A DNA stretch of 64,000 nt, taken from assembly GCA_010015655.1 (NCBI GenBank), contig ML976696.1:536066-600065 (forward strand), written 5' to 3'. Shown here in pieces: positions 11,345-22,579 of this stretch. Position 1 is the stretch's first letter. Each line of letters begins with the position of its first letter. This DNA is from Bimuria novae-zelandiae CBS 107.79. Its lineage: Eukaryota; Ascomycota; Dothideomycetes; Pleosporales; Didymosphaeriaceae. Position numbers and translations under genes: made by a program. The notes beneath the pieces are model-generated. The model was not told the origin of the DNA. It ran no database searches and saw only the letters and a program-made list of their open reading frames with translations.

Positions 11345-11542
11345 ACGTGTCTCCAATTTTGCACCGTCGAGCCAGATAAAGAACTGTCAGCCTACCAGAC
11401 ATTCCGCATAATGGCCGAGCCCGTAAAAGTGGTGCGGGCCTATCAGGACTGCTGTAACAGGAACAATCGCTCGTCGACACGAGAACCCTTGGCTAGTCAA
11501 GACAGGATTCGAGATCATCCGAAAACCGACACTCATCCGTAT

Positions 11543-11625
11543 CGGACCAATTTCGGATCTATCAGACCGATGGGGAACTACGAATCCGATTCGGACCTAT
11601 TTCGGATCCATCAGACCGACGGTCA
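11543..11625. repeat. Imperfect tandem duplication, about 51-bp period
   Basis: The block CGGACCAATTTCGGATC at about 11543 is repeated as CGGACCTATTTCGGATC at about 11594; both are followed by a near-identical ATCAGACCGA. Two copies only, in non-coding DNA. Confidence 0.6.
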
Positions 11626-11925
11626 ACCTATGGCAGTTATGTGCTAGCTAGCCATCTGGGAAGAGGTGTATTTAGAGGAGCTTGGGGCCTTTGTAGTTCA
11701 GTACCTTTTCCGTATCCTTTCGTACCAGGCCTATAGGCACTTAATTCATTCGAGGCTACATTCTTATACACACACTCCCACATGCCTCTGCTAGGAGATA
11801 CGCCAACATCGATCCTTTGAGTGACCTGCGCCGATACAACTGCCTTGCCATCGTTAACATGTAACTATAGCGCATTATCCTAGAGCAGACTTTACTAAGA
11901 GCGCTAGCGTAATAGGCTAGTTTTA

Positions 11926-12734
11926 ACTATTAGATCTTAGTATAATTAACGTAAGTTAACGCGCTTTAGTTAACTTATCTTAAGTAATTATATATAGTAA
12001 ATCTTTTTAGTCTAAAATATAATACACTAATACTTTATAGATATAAGCCCTTATCCTAATTAATTAAATTTAATTAGATAGAAAGATAGTTAATGTTATC
12101 TTATTTTAATACAAGACTAAGCCTACTTTTAATTAAATTCTAACAGGCGTTTCGACCGCTAAACGCTAGGTTAGGGAGGAGAAATTAAGTACTACTTTTA
12201 TTTAATAAATAAGAATTATCCCGTTAACCTAGCTAGCAGGAACATTTAGATTAATTTAATAAACTATAATAAATTAATAGCCTTTAATATTATTAGCTAG
12301 TAAACTAGGAGACGCATTATTCTGCATACCTATTATACAAAGGGTCTTAATTATAGTTAAAGTAATCTTTATTATTATTAAAAAGATCTAGTAATAGTGC
12401 TTCCTCTATTTTGCTCGCTCTGCAGCTGCCAGGTGGGCCGTGGAATGACTGTGATGGCGCCCTTAGCATCACGATATTAACTATGCATGTTAGATCTAGC
12501 TAGAAGCTACACTTAAATTCCAGCATTTAACATCCTATATCTTTTTTCAAAGAGGCGCCATGTCTATTACTTAGACAACTATAGGTAGCAATTGGGTATA
12601 TCAGCATTATTTCCTCCTAATTTTTAAGCAGTATTAATACCTCCTCTACCACCCCACCGTCTCCCTCACTTTTCACTGGCGACTTTCGCTAGGCCTTAGA
12701 CACGCCCTAAGGCAATAGGTAGGTCTCCGCATCG
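11926..12734. other. AT-rich RIP-like tract, no recognisable gene
   Basis: Sequence is dominated by TA steps and TAG/TAA triplets in every frame. It looks like decayed transposon DNA but I cannot name the element. Confidence 0.5.
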
Positions 12735-13530
12735 AAATTGGAGAGATCTAACAACATCACAGTAGCTAAAAGAGACTCGTAGCTGGCATTATCTTGCCTA
12801 AGATGTTGCTGCCTATAGTCTTCGGCGGTGAGAATGTCCTAAAATTATTGTAGAAGTAGGGTAGGCGTGTTATAACCCTATATTTCTTTGTAAAGTGTTT
12901 AGGCATGGCCTGCGATTGTCCCTCTCTTATAAGCACTATTTTATAAATAGGTAGCAAAAGGTAGAATAATACTATTACTTACGTATAGATATATGCAATT
13001 AACAACTAACGTTAAAGGGCTTTTATAGGTACGAAGGACGAGGCGGGTATATAAGTAAGCTTAATTATATAAGAGAGACTTAAGAATTAATTTAATAAAA
13101 TTAAAGCTTTAACAACAGGCAGCTAAAATTTTAGCAAAGACTTAAGGTTTTATATACTATTCTCTTATTACCTACCCCGCAGCACTGCCTTTAACAAGTA
13201 TTTTTATATCCTGCACTGTTAGATTAGCTAGCAATAGCTTAACCTACTAGACACTTTGTATAACGACCACGTCCGTAAAAGGGGTGCAGACCTATCAAGA
13301 TTGCCTTACCGTTGGCTAGTAAGTGGCAGCAGTGCCTTATCTAGTAATAGACTTTTGCTAAGAGCGCAGCGTAACAGGTTAGTCGCTTTCCCACCCATTG
13401 CCACCCTATTTTTCACGTTATATCCCGGTCAGCAAGGAGCGGAGACTCGAAGTCTGTCACTGAGCCGTTTTCTGCACGATAAGCTAGGATTGCTCTACAT
13501 TGCTATCCTCTCCTCACTCTCCTAGTTGCC
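12735..13530. repeat. Diverged repeat copy B
   Basis: Second copy of the repeat described at 10740-11920, about 70-75 percent similar in the shared blocks by eye. On the minus strand it reads SLLATVMLLDLSNFDAE, against GLLIVVMLLAVSTKAAE in copy A, which suggests a shared old coding region. It is AT-rich with stops. Function unknown. Confidence 0.4.
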
Positions 13531-13976
13531 TAGAATCTTATCTTAGAGGCGGAGCGTAGTAATTATATCTAACGTATTAAGCTTCCTTAAACCTACGGTG
13601 TACTTGTTTAGCTTGCACTTTACTTATCTACTATTAGCTTTACTAAATAGGTATTATTCTTAATAAGGCCCTTTAAATTCTTTCCTCCCTTAACCTTACC
13701 TATAGCACTACTATAAACTAGTATTTTAATACTATTTACTACTAGACAAGCTAAGGAGTTTTCACCCTATTAGGTAGCTTATATAATAGCTAAGAGCCTA
13801 GAAAGGGTTATAAATTAGTTAAGAATACCTTACTAGCGTCTTTTATAACGTAGTAACGCCGCGTTCCTGGGATAAAACCTAGCTAAAAGTGGGTAGAATC
13901 AGCGCAGCCAACGAACCGTATTCTTGGCGTACGGTTCGTGATTCCGTACCGTGCACAGTTCACTTGACAGTCTTTA

Positions 13977-15677
13977 CAAGGGGCAGCGAAATTAATTCTG
14001 TTACTCACGTGCTTAGTGGGGTCCCAACACCAAAATATTAACGCATTGTAAAATAGCTAAAATAAAGCCAATTTTGGCGCTAGATTTATGCTATAAAGTT
14101 GTTATTTCTACCTGCGCTAAGACATTTCTCTGCAACCTCTAAAAAGTACAATAGGTGGAGTTTCTTAGCCATATAGCGACGCATATCCTTATTGTGCTGC
14201 CAAATATCCTTTATATAGTCCTTAGCCATCTGCCTTGACGCTCGGCTACTAGACGGGACCTTAAAGCCATCCAGGAAGCCCTCTAGGCGGCCAAAACAAC
14301 GCTTAATTAGATGTAGATTAGGTAAGTTTAGCGGCTAGGGAGTAAACTTAATGCTATACTGCTTAATCTCAGGCGCGCAATAGCGTAACCCTAATCTATA
14401 GAGGTAGACGTTGTCCTGCACTAGATAGACGTATGTACTAGGATTGTGGTCGCGTACGCTGCAGTAGTAGGGAAAAACGTAGTCCTTAAGTATGCTCTTA
14501 GCGTACCACAAACCGCTCATGCCCTTTTAGTTTTGTATTTAAACGCCTCCTCTTTAAAGAAGTTTTTTGCAGTCTTAGGTTGCTTAGTTCCCTTTAAGAG
14601 GGCAGCTCCCTTCTTGCCCTTAGCCTTATTTTAGTCTTAAGCTTCCTTGTTGTCCCGTTATATATTAGCGTTTATTTTAGTAAGCATTTAGTGCTCTACG
14701 GTACTAGGTTAGGAGGCCTAAGTTTGCTTCTTATGCACCTTCTCTGTAGCCTTATTATTAGTAATTAGCACCTTGTTTGTAAGAGCTTCTTTAAGGTCAT
14801 CGGTATCTTGTTCCCACGTAATATAAGGTCGATCTATCTCGTAGTTAGTGTTAGTAGAAGTTGCTGCACACACTATAAGAGAGAATTTGGCTAGGTCTGC
14901 ATGTATTGCGAACTTGTTCAAATCAGCACCTTGTAGGCGAGAGATAAGTCTTTTACTACCTTAGTTATTAGTGCCTCCTATAGCAGTTGACTTCTTGTTA
15001 TAGCACACAAAGATAAGCCTTAGAAAGTGTAGATTAAATTCCTTCTTAAGCTAGTGTGAATAGTCTCTGCGTAGCTCCCGCGCTTTGTCATCCAGTCTTG
15101 GTTTCTTCGTACGTACGCCTCGAACTATTGCGTAGTTATGTACGTTATTACGGTGGTCGTACATAATGTTGATAATTGTCTGTTCGTAGAGAGTAATGCT
15201 AGCTTTAACAAGGATGTGGTTTACTACTTCTTTAACTTAGTGGTCTCTAAATTAAATAATGTCAGCGCGAATACTCTTTAAAAGCTTAGAGCTATTAGTA
15301 ACTTTTACTAGCCTTTTAGGGTGCTGCTTAGGCTTTAAGGCTACTATAAGTTTAGCTAGCGTGTAGTATGTGTTTTAACGTATTGCATCGCGCATTGCCT
15401 TGCAGAACGCTTGCCCCGCGGCCTTATCGTCTACGCCTAATTTCGTCGCAATTTGTGGGAAGGTGAGCTTGTTGACATCTCTTAGGGTGATAATAGCTGC
15501 TTTCTGGCCTTCTGTGAGGTTCTTAGAGCTCCTAGAGCGATGTGAGGTGGTTGTAGAGACTATAGAGTAGATGAGGTTGCGGGATGTATAGGTGGCGAAT
15601 GCCTCGATGCTCTGCCAGGGCGATGTGCCTAGCTTCTTGGCTCACGTGAGTAACAGAATTAATTTCGCTGCCCCTTG
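13977..15677 (-). mobile_element. Tc1/mariner-like transposon, RIP-decayed, perfect 35-bp inverted repeats
   Basis: The inverted repeats at 13977-14011 and 15643-15677 are identical over 35 bp (CAAGGGGCAGCGAAATTAAT inward). TA target-site duplications flank both ends (13975-13976 and 15678-15679). Total length is 1701 bp. The interior encodes a decayed transposase on the minus strand that is homologous along its whole length to the one at 44345-45808. The termini of the two elements are similar in plan (CAAGGGG versus CAAAGGG) but differ in sequence. Confidence 0.9.
14086..15600 (-). pseudogene. Tc1/mariner-like transposase, inactivated
   Basis: Minus-strand translation gives NLTEGQKAAIITLRD, LTFPQIATKLGVDDKAAG, VRGVRTKKPRLDDKARE, LHFLRLIFVCYN (first catalytic Asp now Asn), FSLIVCAATSTNT, GLWYAKSILKDYVFPYYC, YLVQDNVYLYRLGLRYC (second Asp kept), NLPNLHLIKRCFGRLEG (third acidic site degraded) and a C-terminus YIKDIWQHNKD...NNNFIA before TAA at 14086-14088. 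More than ten TAG/TAA stops and missense changes of RIP type are present. The likely start codon is lost: ATA lies where ATG is expected. It retains Trp where the copy at 44345 has TAG. Confidence 0.85.
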
Positions 15678-15679
15678 TA

Positions 15680-16443
15680 ACTTTGTATAGAGCTACTTTT
15701 AATAAAAACTTTTTTAACTAAAGTTGTATAAAAAATAAAGTTCTGTAAATTTAGTATTTCACTTTATACGTTGAATGGGCTATACTAAGCCAAGCATATC
15801 GCGATATGATAGGGCTAGATAGTTGTACGATGGTACGGGTGAGAAAAGGGTCTGGTATTCAAGTCTTGTCTGTCTGTTCTACGTACGGAGGAAAGGGGGT
15901 TATAAGGATTAATGCTCGCGCACGGTGACTATAGTCTGTGCCTTTGCCTGTGCGGTATTACATAACCATTGTCACCTGTCTTAAGACATCGCATTAGGTA
16001 GCTGCCCGTACTGCGTACGGACATTATATATATATATTATAGTTTAAATAAATCTCTAAGAAAGAGATAAAATTTGGGTTTTTTAAATAAGAAAATAATA
16101 ACTTTTTATTAAAAAAATAAGGTATTTAAAGCATTTTTTATAGTATATTAAAGGGCGTAGCTTATTACTACATTATTTTTTATAAATATTTTATACAGAT
16201 ATAGGCTACGTATTTTAATATATTATAAAAAAAGTTTAATATAAAAAGTACTTTAAATATCCTACTCTTTACTAAAATTTATGTTTTTTTTAATAATTTT
16301 AAGTACATAAATTTTATTACTGTTTTAAGAAATTATTAAAACAATAATATTAAAAAAAAATTAAAATACTAGTTTTATAGAGTTTTATTTTTTATACAAC
16401 TTTAGTTAGAAGAGTTTTTATTAAAAGTAGCTCTATATAAAGT
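15680..16443. mobile_element. MITE-like non-autonomous element with about 65-bp inverted repeats
   Basis: The arm starting at 15680 (ACTTTGTATAGAGCTACTTT) pairs with the arm ending at 16443 over about 65 bp with a few C/T-type mismatches. TA dinucleotides flank it (15678-15679 and 16444-16445). It is 764 bp, AT-rich and has no coding frame. Its left TA is the right target-site duplication of the Tc1-like element at 13977-15677. A second imperfect inverted pair lies inside (about 16118-16165 and 16205-16260). Confidence 0.75.
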
Positions 16444-16552
16444 TATAAGGCTTTAAAATTACTAAGTTCCTTTGATTTTCCTACTAAAAAGCGGCGCACT
16501 GACTGTCTCGGCACGGTGTGTTCGGGAACTATATGCGCTAGCTTATTGTCGT

Positions 16553-16581
16553 TTCGTAAAATCCCGCTACACATGTGACCT
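16553..16581. repeat. 29-bp inverted repeat, left copy
   Basis: This sequence (core GTAAAATCCCGCTA) recurs inverted at 21867-21895 with two C/T differences. The two copies enclose a decayed DDE_3 transposase and the Fot1-like element. They could be ends of an older composite or two inverted fragments of one repeat. Confidence 0.6.
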
Positions 16582-16749
16582 GCCCCGCGTATTAGTAATC
16601 GATTCCCGCGCGTCATTTGAAACACGGATTTACTAGCTAAATATTAACTTTTTAATATATTATAAGAATCTAAAAGTCCTTAATAGGAACCTATAGTAAA
16701 GCTAGGTTACCGCCGATAGTGTTGCAGGCCGTAATTAATTAATTAAACA

Positions 16750-17660
16750 ACGACGTTAGCGACACCTAAATTTAGAGAGATATAAAGGTAGCTAGGATAA
16801 TAATTAGGAGGATTTAACTTAGTCTAGAGCACTAGGGGCAACCTTACCCGCCAAGCTACGTATGGCAAGATAGGCCGTTATTATTATTGCAGTACTATCG
16901 CGAGAAGCTTAAAGAGTTACTGCTAGGCTAGCTAAATACTTACCTGGATAAGATGCAGAGTTTCTTATATAATAAGTATAACGTAAAAGCCTTACAGACG
17001 ACTATATGGGAGACTCTTACTAGCATAAGGTGGAGTTAAAAAGTGGTAACTAAAGTGGTAGCTAAGTGTAACGCAGTCCTCCGTCGAGCGTTTAGAGCTT
17101 ACTACTAGCTAGCGTATAAGGCAGAGATAGTAATAGTAGTTAATAAGAGCGCTTGCAACAAGCGTACAGGCAATTAAAAATATACTTAGTTAGAGGTAAC
17201 CACGCTAGTTTAGGTATTATACTTAGCGCAGAGGTTAAAGAGGTGGAGTTTATTACTAGCTATAGACGTTAATAGGTATCTTAATTATCTTATCTATTAG
17301 GGAGTAATTATAGTAGAGTTAATAAAGGAGTTCTTTGCTAGTAAAGTACTGCTATATTGCACGCCGTATCTAGGGCCACGCTTAGTAATTATAATAAATA
17401 ACGTATCTATTTATTAATTAGCTAAAATTTAATAACTCTATATAGACGCTAGGGTAGTACTCAAGTACCTACCGCCGTACTTACCTAATATGAATCCGAT
17501 TAAGCAGAGCTTCGAAGCGTTAAAGTCATAGATAAAAAAGAACTTCTAGAAAGCGCCTATCTTTCAGGATTTCTCGTATTTCTTGGAGCTGGGTGTATAG
17601 GAGGGTTGCTATAACGACGAGCGGGCGAGAAAGTACTTTAGCTACTTAGGCTGGCAGGTG
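16750..17660 (+). pseudogene. DDE_3 (Tc1/mariner superfamily) transposase, inactivated
   Basis: Plus-strand translation shows VVNKSACNKRTGN (family: DESSCNKRTG; the first catalytic Asp is lost), RLKRWSLLLAIDVNRYLNYLIY, VLLYCTPYLGPRLVIIINNVS (family D-N, second Asp now Asn), VVLKYLPPYLPNMNPIKQSFEALKS (family Y-SPDFNPIEQSF) and IKKNF. All catalytic acids are mutated and TAG stops replace Trp and Gln. This lineage differs from the elements at 13977 and 44196. Element ends were not identified unless the 29-bp repeats at 16553 and 21867 are its termini. Confidence 0.7.
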
Positions 17661-17699
17661 TGAGGTGTATAGGAGATAGAGGACTTAAGTAATTAACGC

Positions 17700-18585
17700 G
17701 TTATTATTAAGTGTAAATATTACTAAGCTTAATAATAGTGGCCCGTGCGGACTTATTATTTACTAGCATTAATTTACTTACGTCGCAGTTCTACATAATT
17801 CTGTTAATAAGTTAATATAATATACGTATATTTAGGCAGCAAATTCCTTAAAATTAATTTTTACAGGCTAAAATTAGTAAAATAAAGAACGCAAATCCCT
17901 TAATAAAAGTACTTATAACGCGCCCTATCTAGGAGCGATTAATAATATAACTAGAGCGTAAAGTATAAGCAACTATAAAATTGACATTAGTAACCTAGCT
18001 AAAAGCTTTAGCAACTTCTTATATTTACTATATAAACAAGCTCTCCTCGTCCTTATCCTCCTCTTACTCCTCTTACTTTACACGCTCTTTCTCCTTCTTT
18101 ATATTCTTTAGGCACTAAGCTTTTTGCTCTAGAGTTAGTCCTTTAAATCTACGCTGCCATTAGACGGTATATACTTAAAGTTTAAGTAGTAGAGGTAGTA
18201 GTAGCTCTTACACCTCTTGCTATAAGGTATACGGCATGCTAGCCTCCGAGGGATCTATAAGCATGTTAATGTTAATTCTATTATCTTTAATTATAGTAAA
18301 GACCTTTCTTACATCTTTGCGATCTTTGTGTAGACCCTCGTTAAGCCACCACTATAGGAAAAGCAGTGTTATATAGTAGAGCTCCTCTACGTTACTATAA
18401 GTTAATAGATCCTACGTCGAAACTAGCAGGTTATCTAGTAGGCGATTAGGTTCTTACTACTAGGCAGGCGATCTTCGAGATAGCTAACTTTATACTAATT
18501 AACTTACTATAGACGCAATTAGCAATTTAAGCATATCTTTTATTATAGGCTCGCTATTAGAGTCGCTCCTCCTTCGCCGTCGCCC
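17700..18585. other. AT-rich decayed DNA
   Basis: TA-rich sequence with stops in all frames, probably transposon remains. No recognisable domain. Confidence 0.45.
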
Positions 18586-18589
18586 AGCC

Positions 18590-19620
18590 TGCCCACGAGA
18601 TCTCGCTATCATCAACCAAACGTTGTCTAACGGCTCTATAACTATACACCTTTACAGCGACACCTCGCGGGCCTATATGGCGACTATATTACCCTCGACG
18701 GGCATATAATCGGAGAATCGCACCAGCAACGATTCAGTACGCTAAAAGTAGCACACATGGGCGTAGTTCGAGCACATAGTGTCCTGGCACCTCCACGCGT
18801 CCCGTATTTAGATAGCTAGCCCATTGCCTATCTAGTTAATCGCCATAACGTCTGGCAGCTTAGCGAGTTAGCGATTAGTAGTGGTAAGTTGTACCTAAGA
18901 GCCTTGTAGGCCACCTACGCGTGACTAACTTAAAGCAGGCACCTAAGGTAACTCTAGCAGCAGCACTAAGTTAAATCCATGCACGCAGTGGCCCCTAGGG
19001 GCGCTAATTATAGTAACTCTTCTATACTAGTTTTTACGTTAGTAAAACGTAGGTAACTCTCCCCGCGTTTAAGAGCGTTTGCTATATAATCCTTTAGTAA
19101 AGTTTAACTTAAATATATAATAATAATAAGGCTTTTAATAGAGACTTTCTCCTGGGTGCTTATCTCTATAATAACGCTATTAGCCTATCTCTAAACCTTG
19201 CCTATTATTAGACTACTAAGTAGTTGCTTGTAATTGCTATCCTCTACGCTGTTAACTATCTTATTATTATAGTACGCTCTATAGCGACACCTTACGTAAG
19301 TCTTATTAATTACCTTAGTAAGCTCCTTATCTAATTATTATATAAAAGGACCTAGCTAGGCTAATAATAGGCTATTCTCTAGGTATATTTCTTACTTCTT
19401 AACGTCCTTATCCTTAAGTTGCTCTGCCTTGGCTACCTTAGTAGTAGTTATATAATTAGCTTTGTTTACTATCTCTTATAAAGGTGCCCTAGCCTTTGCT
19501 TTTTTAAGAGTTTTTTTATAAGGTAACTTTATTATACGCGACTTTTTGGCTACCCGCGTTGCCTAGGGTGGATTCTTGACCCCTCGAATACCTAAGTACT
19601 CTTACGTTTACAACTTTTGG
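18590..19620 (-). pseudogene. Decayed coding-like sequence of unknown family
   Basis: On the minus strand long stretches read as protein if TAG is treated as a mutated Trp: for example NYAHVCYF-stop-RTESLLVRFSDY near 18730-18780, and further upstream KTYVRCRYRAYYNNKIVNSV near 19230-19310 and LKRGESYLRFTNVKTSIEEL near 19025-19090. Stops are almost all TAG, as in RIP of TGG. I do not recognise the family; a transposon-borne gene is most likely. Boundaries and reading frame changes are uncertain. Confidence 0.35.
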
Positions 19621-19740
19621 CCAGCATTACGATAACCCTTAAGGATAATAGTAGGGTATCGTTTAGGGGAATAAATTTATGTACGGCATCCGATTGTACG
19701 GAAAAATAGGTAGGGTTAAATAACGCGCAGGAAGCGATTA

Positions 19741-21850
19741 ACGTGCACGGATAGCTCATGCCCGGAGACACCTCGTGCCCCGCCGAATACCATATCCACC
19801 ACTTTAAAAGTGAGGCTACTGAGCCACGTACAATAGCTATTATTATGAGATTTTCTAGTGAAGCACTATATCGACTCTTGCGATTAATTTAAACTAATTA
19901 TATTTACTTAGGAGCTTAATGTTGCGGCTACGTAATATAACTTTAGGTAGAGTAGTAAATAGCTTATCTTAAGCTTAAATACTAGCGTAAGCAACGCTAG
20001 CGCGTTTTTAACGCTTATTACTTAATAAGATTACTTATAAGGCTAGTCGCTTACGTTTTTAAGCTTATTAAATAGCTTTTTTTTTAGTATTAAGCTTTAA
20101 CTTTACGCGCGTGTTTAGCTACTTTCTTAGCTTACTTAACCTCTCTTATTTCTTTAAGCCTTTACCTCTCTACACGCTTCTCCTTAAGCTTAATTTAATA
20201 CTATAGTTAAGCCTCCTTACGCTACTTCTTAGTTTATACTTTTTAAAGTTTTTCCTTTATCTTATCTTGCTCTTGTACTACTTCTTTAGCTCGAGCCTTA
20301 CGTAGCTTGCGAGGAGACTAGTAGATAACGCTATTATAATATTCCTAGCGCTATTAAAGGTTAAAAGCTTTGCCCTTCTTCTTGTGCTTCTTTTTATATT
20401 AAAAAGCCTCCTTTAAGCCCTTATTCTCATGCTTTAAAAGCTTATTTTAAACAGAGAGATAGTGAACGCTTAAACGTAACTTTCTTACCTTATACTAATA
20501 GCTATTAGTAATAGTAGCTTAAACTAATTAATCTATCTTTCTCTAATTATAATTAGAGAGCCCTAATAATAAGCTTCTCTTAGCTTCTAGCGTGCTAGCA
20601 ATCCTACGGAGGATAATGTTAGTATCTATAGGCTAGATCCTAGTAGCTTCGAAGGCCTTTAATATAAGGCTCTCCGTGAAGGAGGATATCTAGGCGCTCT
20701 AGAAGAGTAGGAAGAAGTCTCCTTTCTTAATTAGAATAAAATCTTAAGCCTTATAGAGATGGTTAGTAAGCTCGTTAGAGTAAGCTTAAGAGAGAGGCTT
20801 AAATAGTACTACGTTAAGTAGCTAGAGCGTATAAGTTAAATAGGGGGGAAGGATTATAAGGAGGATCCTATAGCAATTATAGTAGTTAATAAACTCTATC
20901 GTGACATAAGATCTATAGCTATTAAGGATAAGCAATTGCCATCTCCCTAATTACTACTTTATATAGCGATTAAATACTTGCTCTAGCTAAGCTAGGCCTA
21001 TGTCGTCGTTTAACTAGCCTATTAGAGATAATAAGATAAAGACCTTATGTTCTCCTACCTTAATATCCTTTACCTAACTTAATTATATAGCTCCTTTTTT
21101 AGCTACGTAGATAAGGCTTAGAGGTAGCGAGCTCCTATTAGCGTAGTAGTAGGCTAGGAGTATTAGAAACTCGCGTAATCTATCTTAGAGAGATACTTAA
21201 ACCTCCTTCTTCTCTTATTAACGCCTGCTAAATATCCTCTTGCTTTTGCCTATTAAGCTAATTAAGAAGCCCTTCTTATCTATATTATATATATTTTAAG
21301 CCTTAAGGTGATATTTAGTGATCTTTCGATGCAGTAGCTTGAAATAGAGACGGTATTTTAACTTAGAATTAGTCAGGTGGCGAACACGATCTATGGCGGT
21401 GGTCTACTTTAAGATTATATAGATCTAGTGTCTAATAATAAAGCGAGAAACCTATCGATTGCTTAGCTGCTAATAGGTTACTTTAGATAAGAAATTCCTA
21501 ATTATCTCTTTAGTAGGAGGAAGGCCTCTTTCTGTAAGCTTTATAATATATTATATAAGCTCTAGCTCTTGTTATTAGTCGAGAGCTTGTTAATTTAAGT
21601 ATCTATCCTCCTAAGACGCTGTTACGCCTCTCCACCTTCGCCTTAGCGTTAAGTAGTTAACCTTGTATTTCTTAGCAACTTCCCTTAACGTAAAGTGTTT
21701 TCCTAAATTACGCGATTTTAAATCTTTAATTGCATCGTCGATAGGTGCCATGGCTGTAGCGTTATAGTCTGTTGAAGTTGTGGTGTTGAGACGCGGCTTG
21801 GTGTTTGGCGGGGCACGAGGTGTCTCCGGGCATGAGCTGTCCGTGCACGT
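19741..21850 (-). mobile_element. Fot1/pogo-like DNA transposon, RIP-decayed
   Basis: Inverted repeats of 44 bp with one C/T mismatch lie at 19741-19784 and 21807-21850 (ACGTGCACGGATAGCTCATG inward from the left). TA target-site duplications flank both ends (19739-19740 and 21851-21852). The element is 2110 bp. The transposase is on the minus strand and starts near the right end. It sits within the interval bounded by the 29-bp inverted repeats at 16553 and 21867. Confidence 0.9.
19860..21751 (-). pseudogene. Fot1/pogo-like transposase, inactivated
   Basis: From the ATG at 21751 the minus strand reads MAPIDDAIKDLKSRNLG then KHFTLREVAKKYKVNYLTL and RRRWRGVTAS, the psq-type HTH start typical of fungal Fot1/pogo transposases, before the first TAG where the family has Gln/Arg. 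Downstream the frame is littered with TAG/TAA stops and the DDE_1 domain is unreadable. The left limit is approximate. Its N-terminus differs from the pogo-like protein at 1-202, so these are separate families. Confidence 0.75.
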
Positions 21851-21866
21851 TACCTAACAAGCGCCC

Positions 21867-21895
21867 AGATCACATGTATAGCGGGATTTTACGAA
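21867..21895. repeat. 29-bp inverted repeat, right copy
   Basis: Partner of 16553-16581. It begins 15 bp outside the right end of the Fot1-like element. Confidence 0.6.
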
Positions 21896-22033
21896 GCCAC
21901 CGATAGTGCAATCACGCAAGCCATATCTGCGGCGTTCCATAGCGTCGTTTTAGTAAATACACATGGCTGAAGGTCAGCATGTTGCCATATCTATGGGTAC
22001 TTTGATCTAGCTTCAGAGCCTGTGGACGTGGCC

Positions 22034-22195
22034 ATGGGTAAAAGTGAGACCTTTTTCATTCGGGTGATGACTCCACTTCGGTCCGTCAGCGACTGCGGGC
22101 AGGAGCTCAATGCATCGACGTATACGTGCACTAGGTGCGGTAAATCTACCATGTCAAAGTGTGATGATCCATATTGTGGATGCCAGGCTGGCTAG
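22034..22195 (+). CDS. Small Cys-rich open frame (53 aa), doubtful
   Basis: An ATG at 22034 in fair context opens a 53-codon frame ending TAG at 22193-22195. The C-terminal half is Cys-rich: DCGQELNASTYTCTRCGK then KCDDPYCGCQAG, giving C-x11-C-x2-C-x7-C-x4-C-x-C, which could bind zinc. There is no signal peptide. The region is not RIP-decayed. It may be a fragment of a larger lost gene or chance. No homolog recognised. Confidence 0.25.
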   Translation: MGKSETFFIRVMTPLRSVSDCGQELNASTYTCTRCGKSTMSKCDDPYCGCQAG

Positions 22196-22579
22196 TACCA
22201 CCTTACGCTGGGCTAGGGCGTTATCATCACAGGCTCGGGCTATACTCGTTGCGAAGTGAGGATCTCATTGCATTCGTGCAGCTGCGCTGCCTAGAGGGCG
22301 TAGATTCTTACAAGTCTATATGAGGCACAAGTCAATAGCAATGCAGAATCTATATTGCTATCTGTAAGGGATAGGTAGGGTAGCAAGTAGGAATGAGTGA
22401 CTGAGTTGATTGTAACAAGCTGAACAGAGAAACTGCTTAAGTAGCAGAATCATGATCAGCAACTAGTCTACATCAGGTTGGTGATATCATGTGATATCGT
22501 ATTCCACTCTAACACTATCCTATAATGGCCATGGCAGCACCCAACTGTCGGCAAGAAAAGCCCGCCTAGCTGTGGCTTC

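Larger units (their letters stand above)
10740..11920. repeat. Diverged repeat copy A (interrupted by the N run)
   Basis: Blocks in this stretch recur in the same order at 12735-13400. GCTAACAACATCAC near 10797 recurs at 12750. CCGTAAAAGTGGTGC at 11421 corresponds to CCGTAAAAGGGGTGC at 13272. CTAAGAGCGCTAGCG near 11894 corresponds to CTAAGAGCGCAGCG at 13357. On the minus strand both copies read GLL..VMLL around the first block, so this may be old coding sequence. The element type is unknown. Confidence 0.4.

Noticed and set aside
11004..11647. Open frames crossing 11165-11344
   Set aside because: They are created by the N run and have no sequence support.
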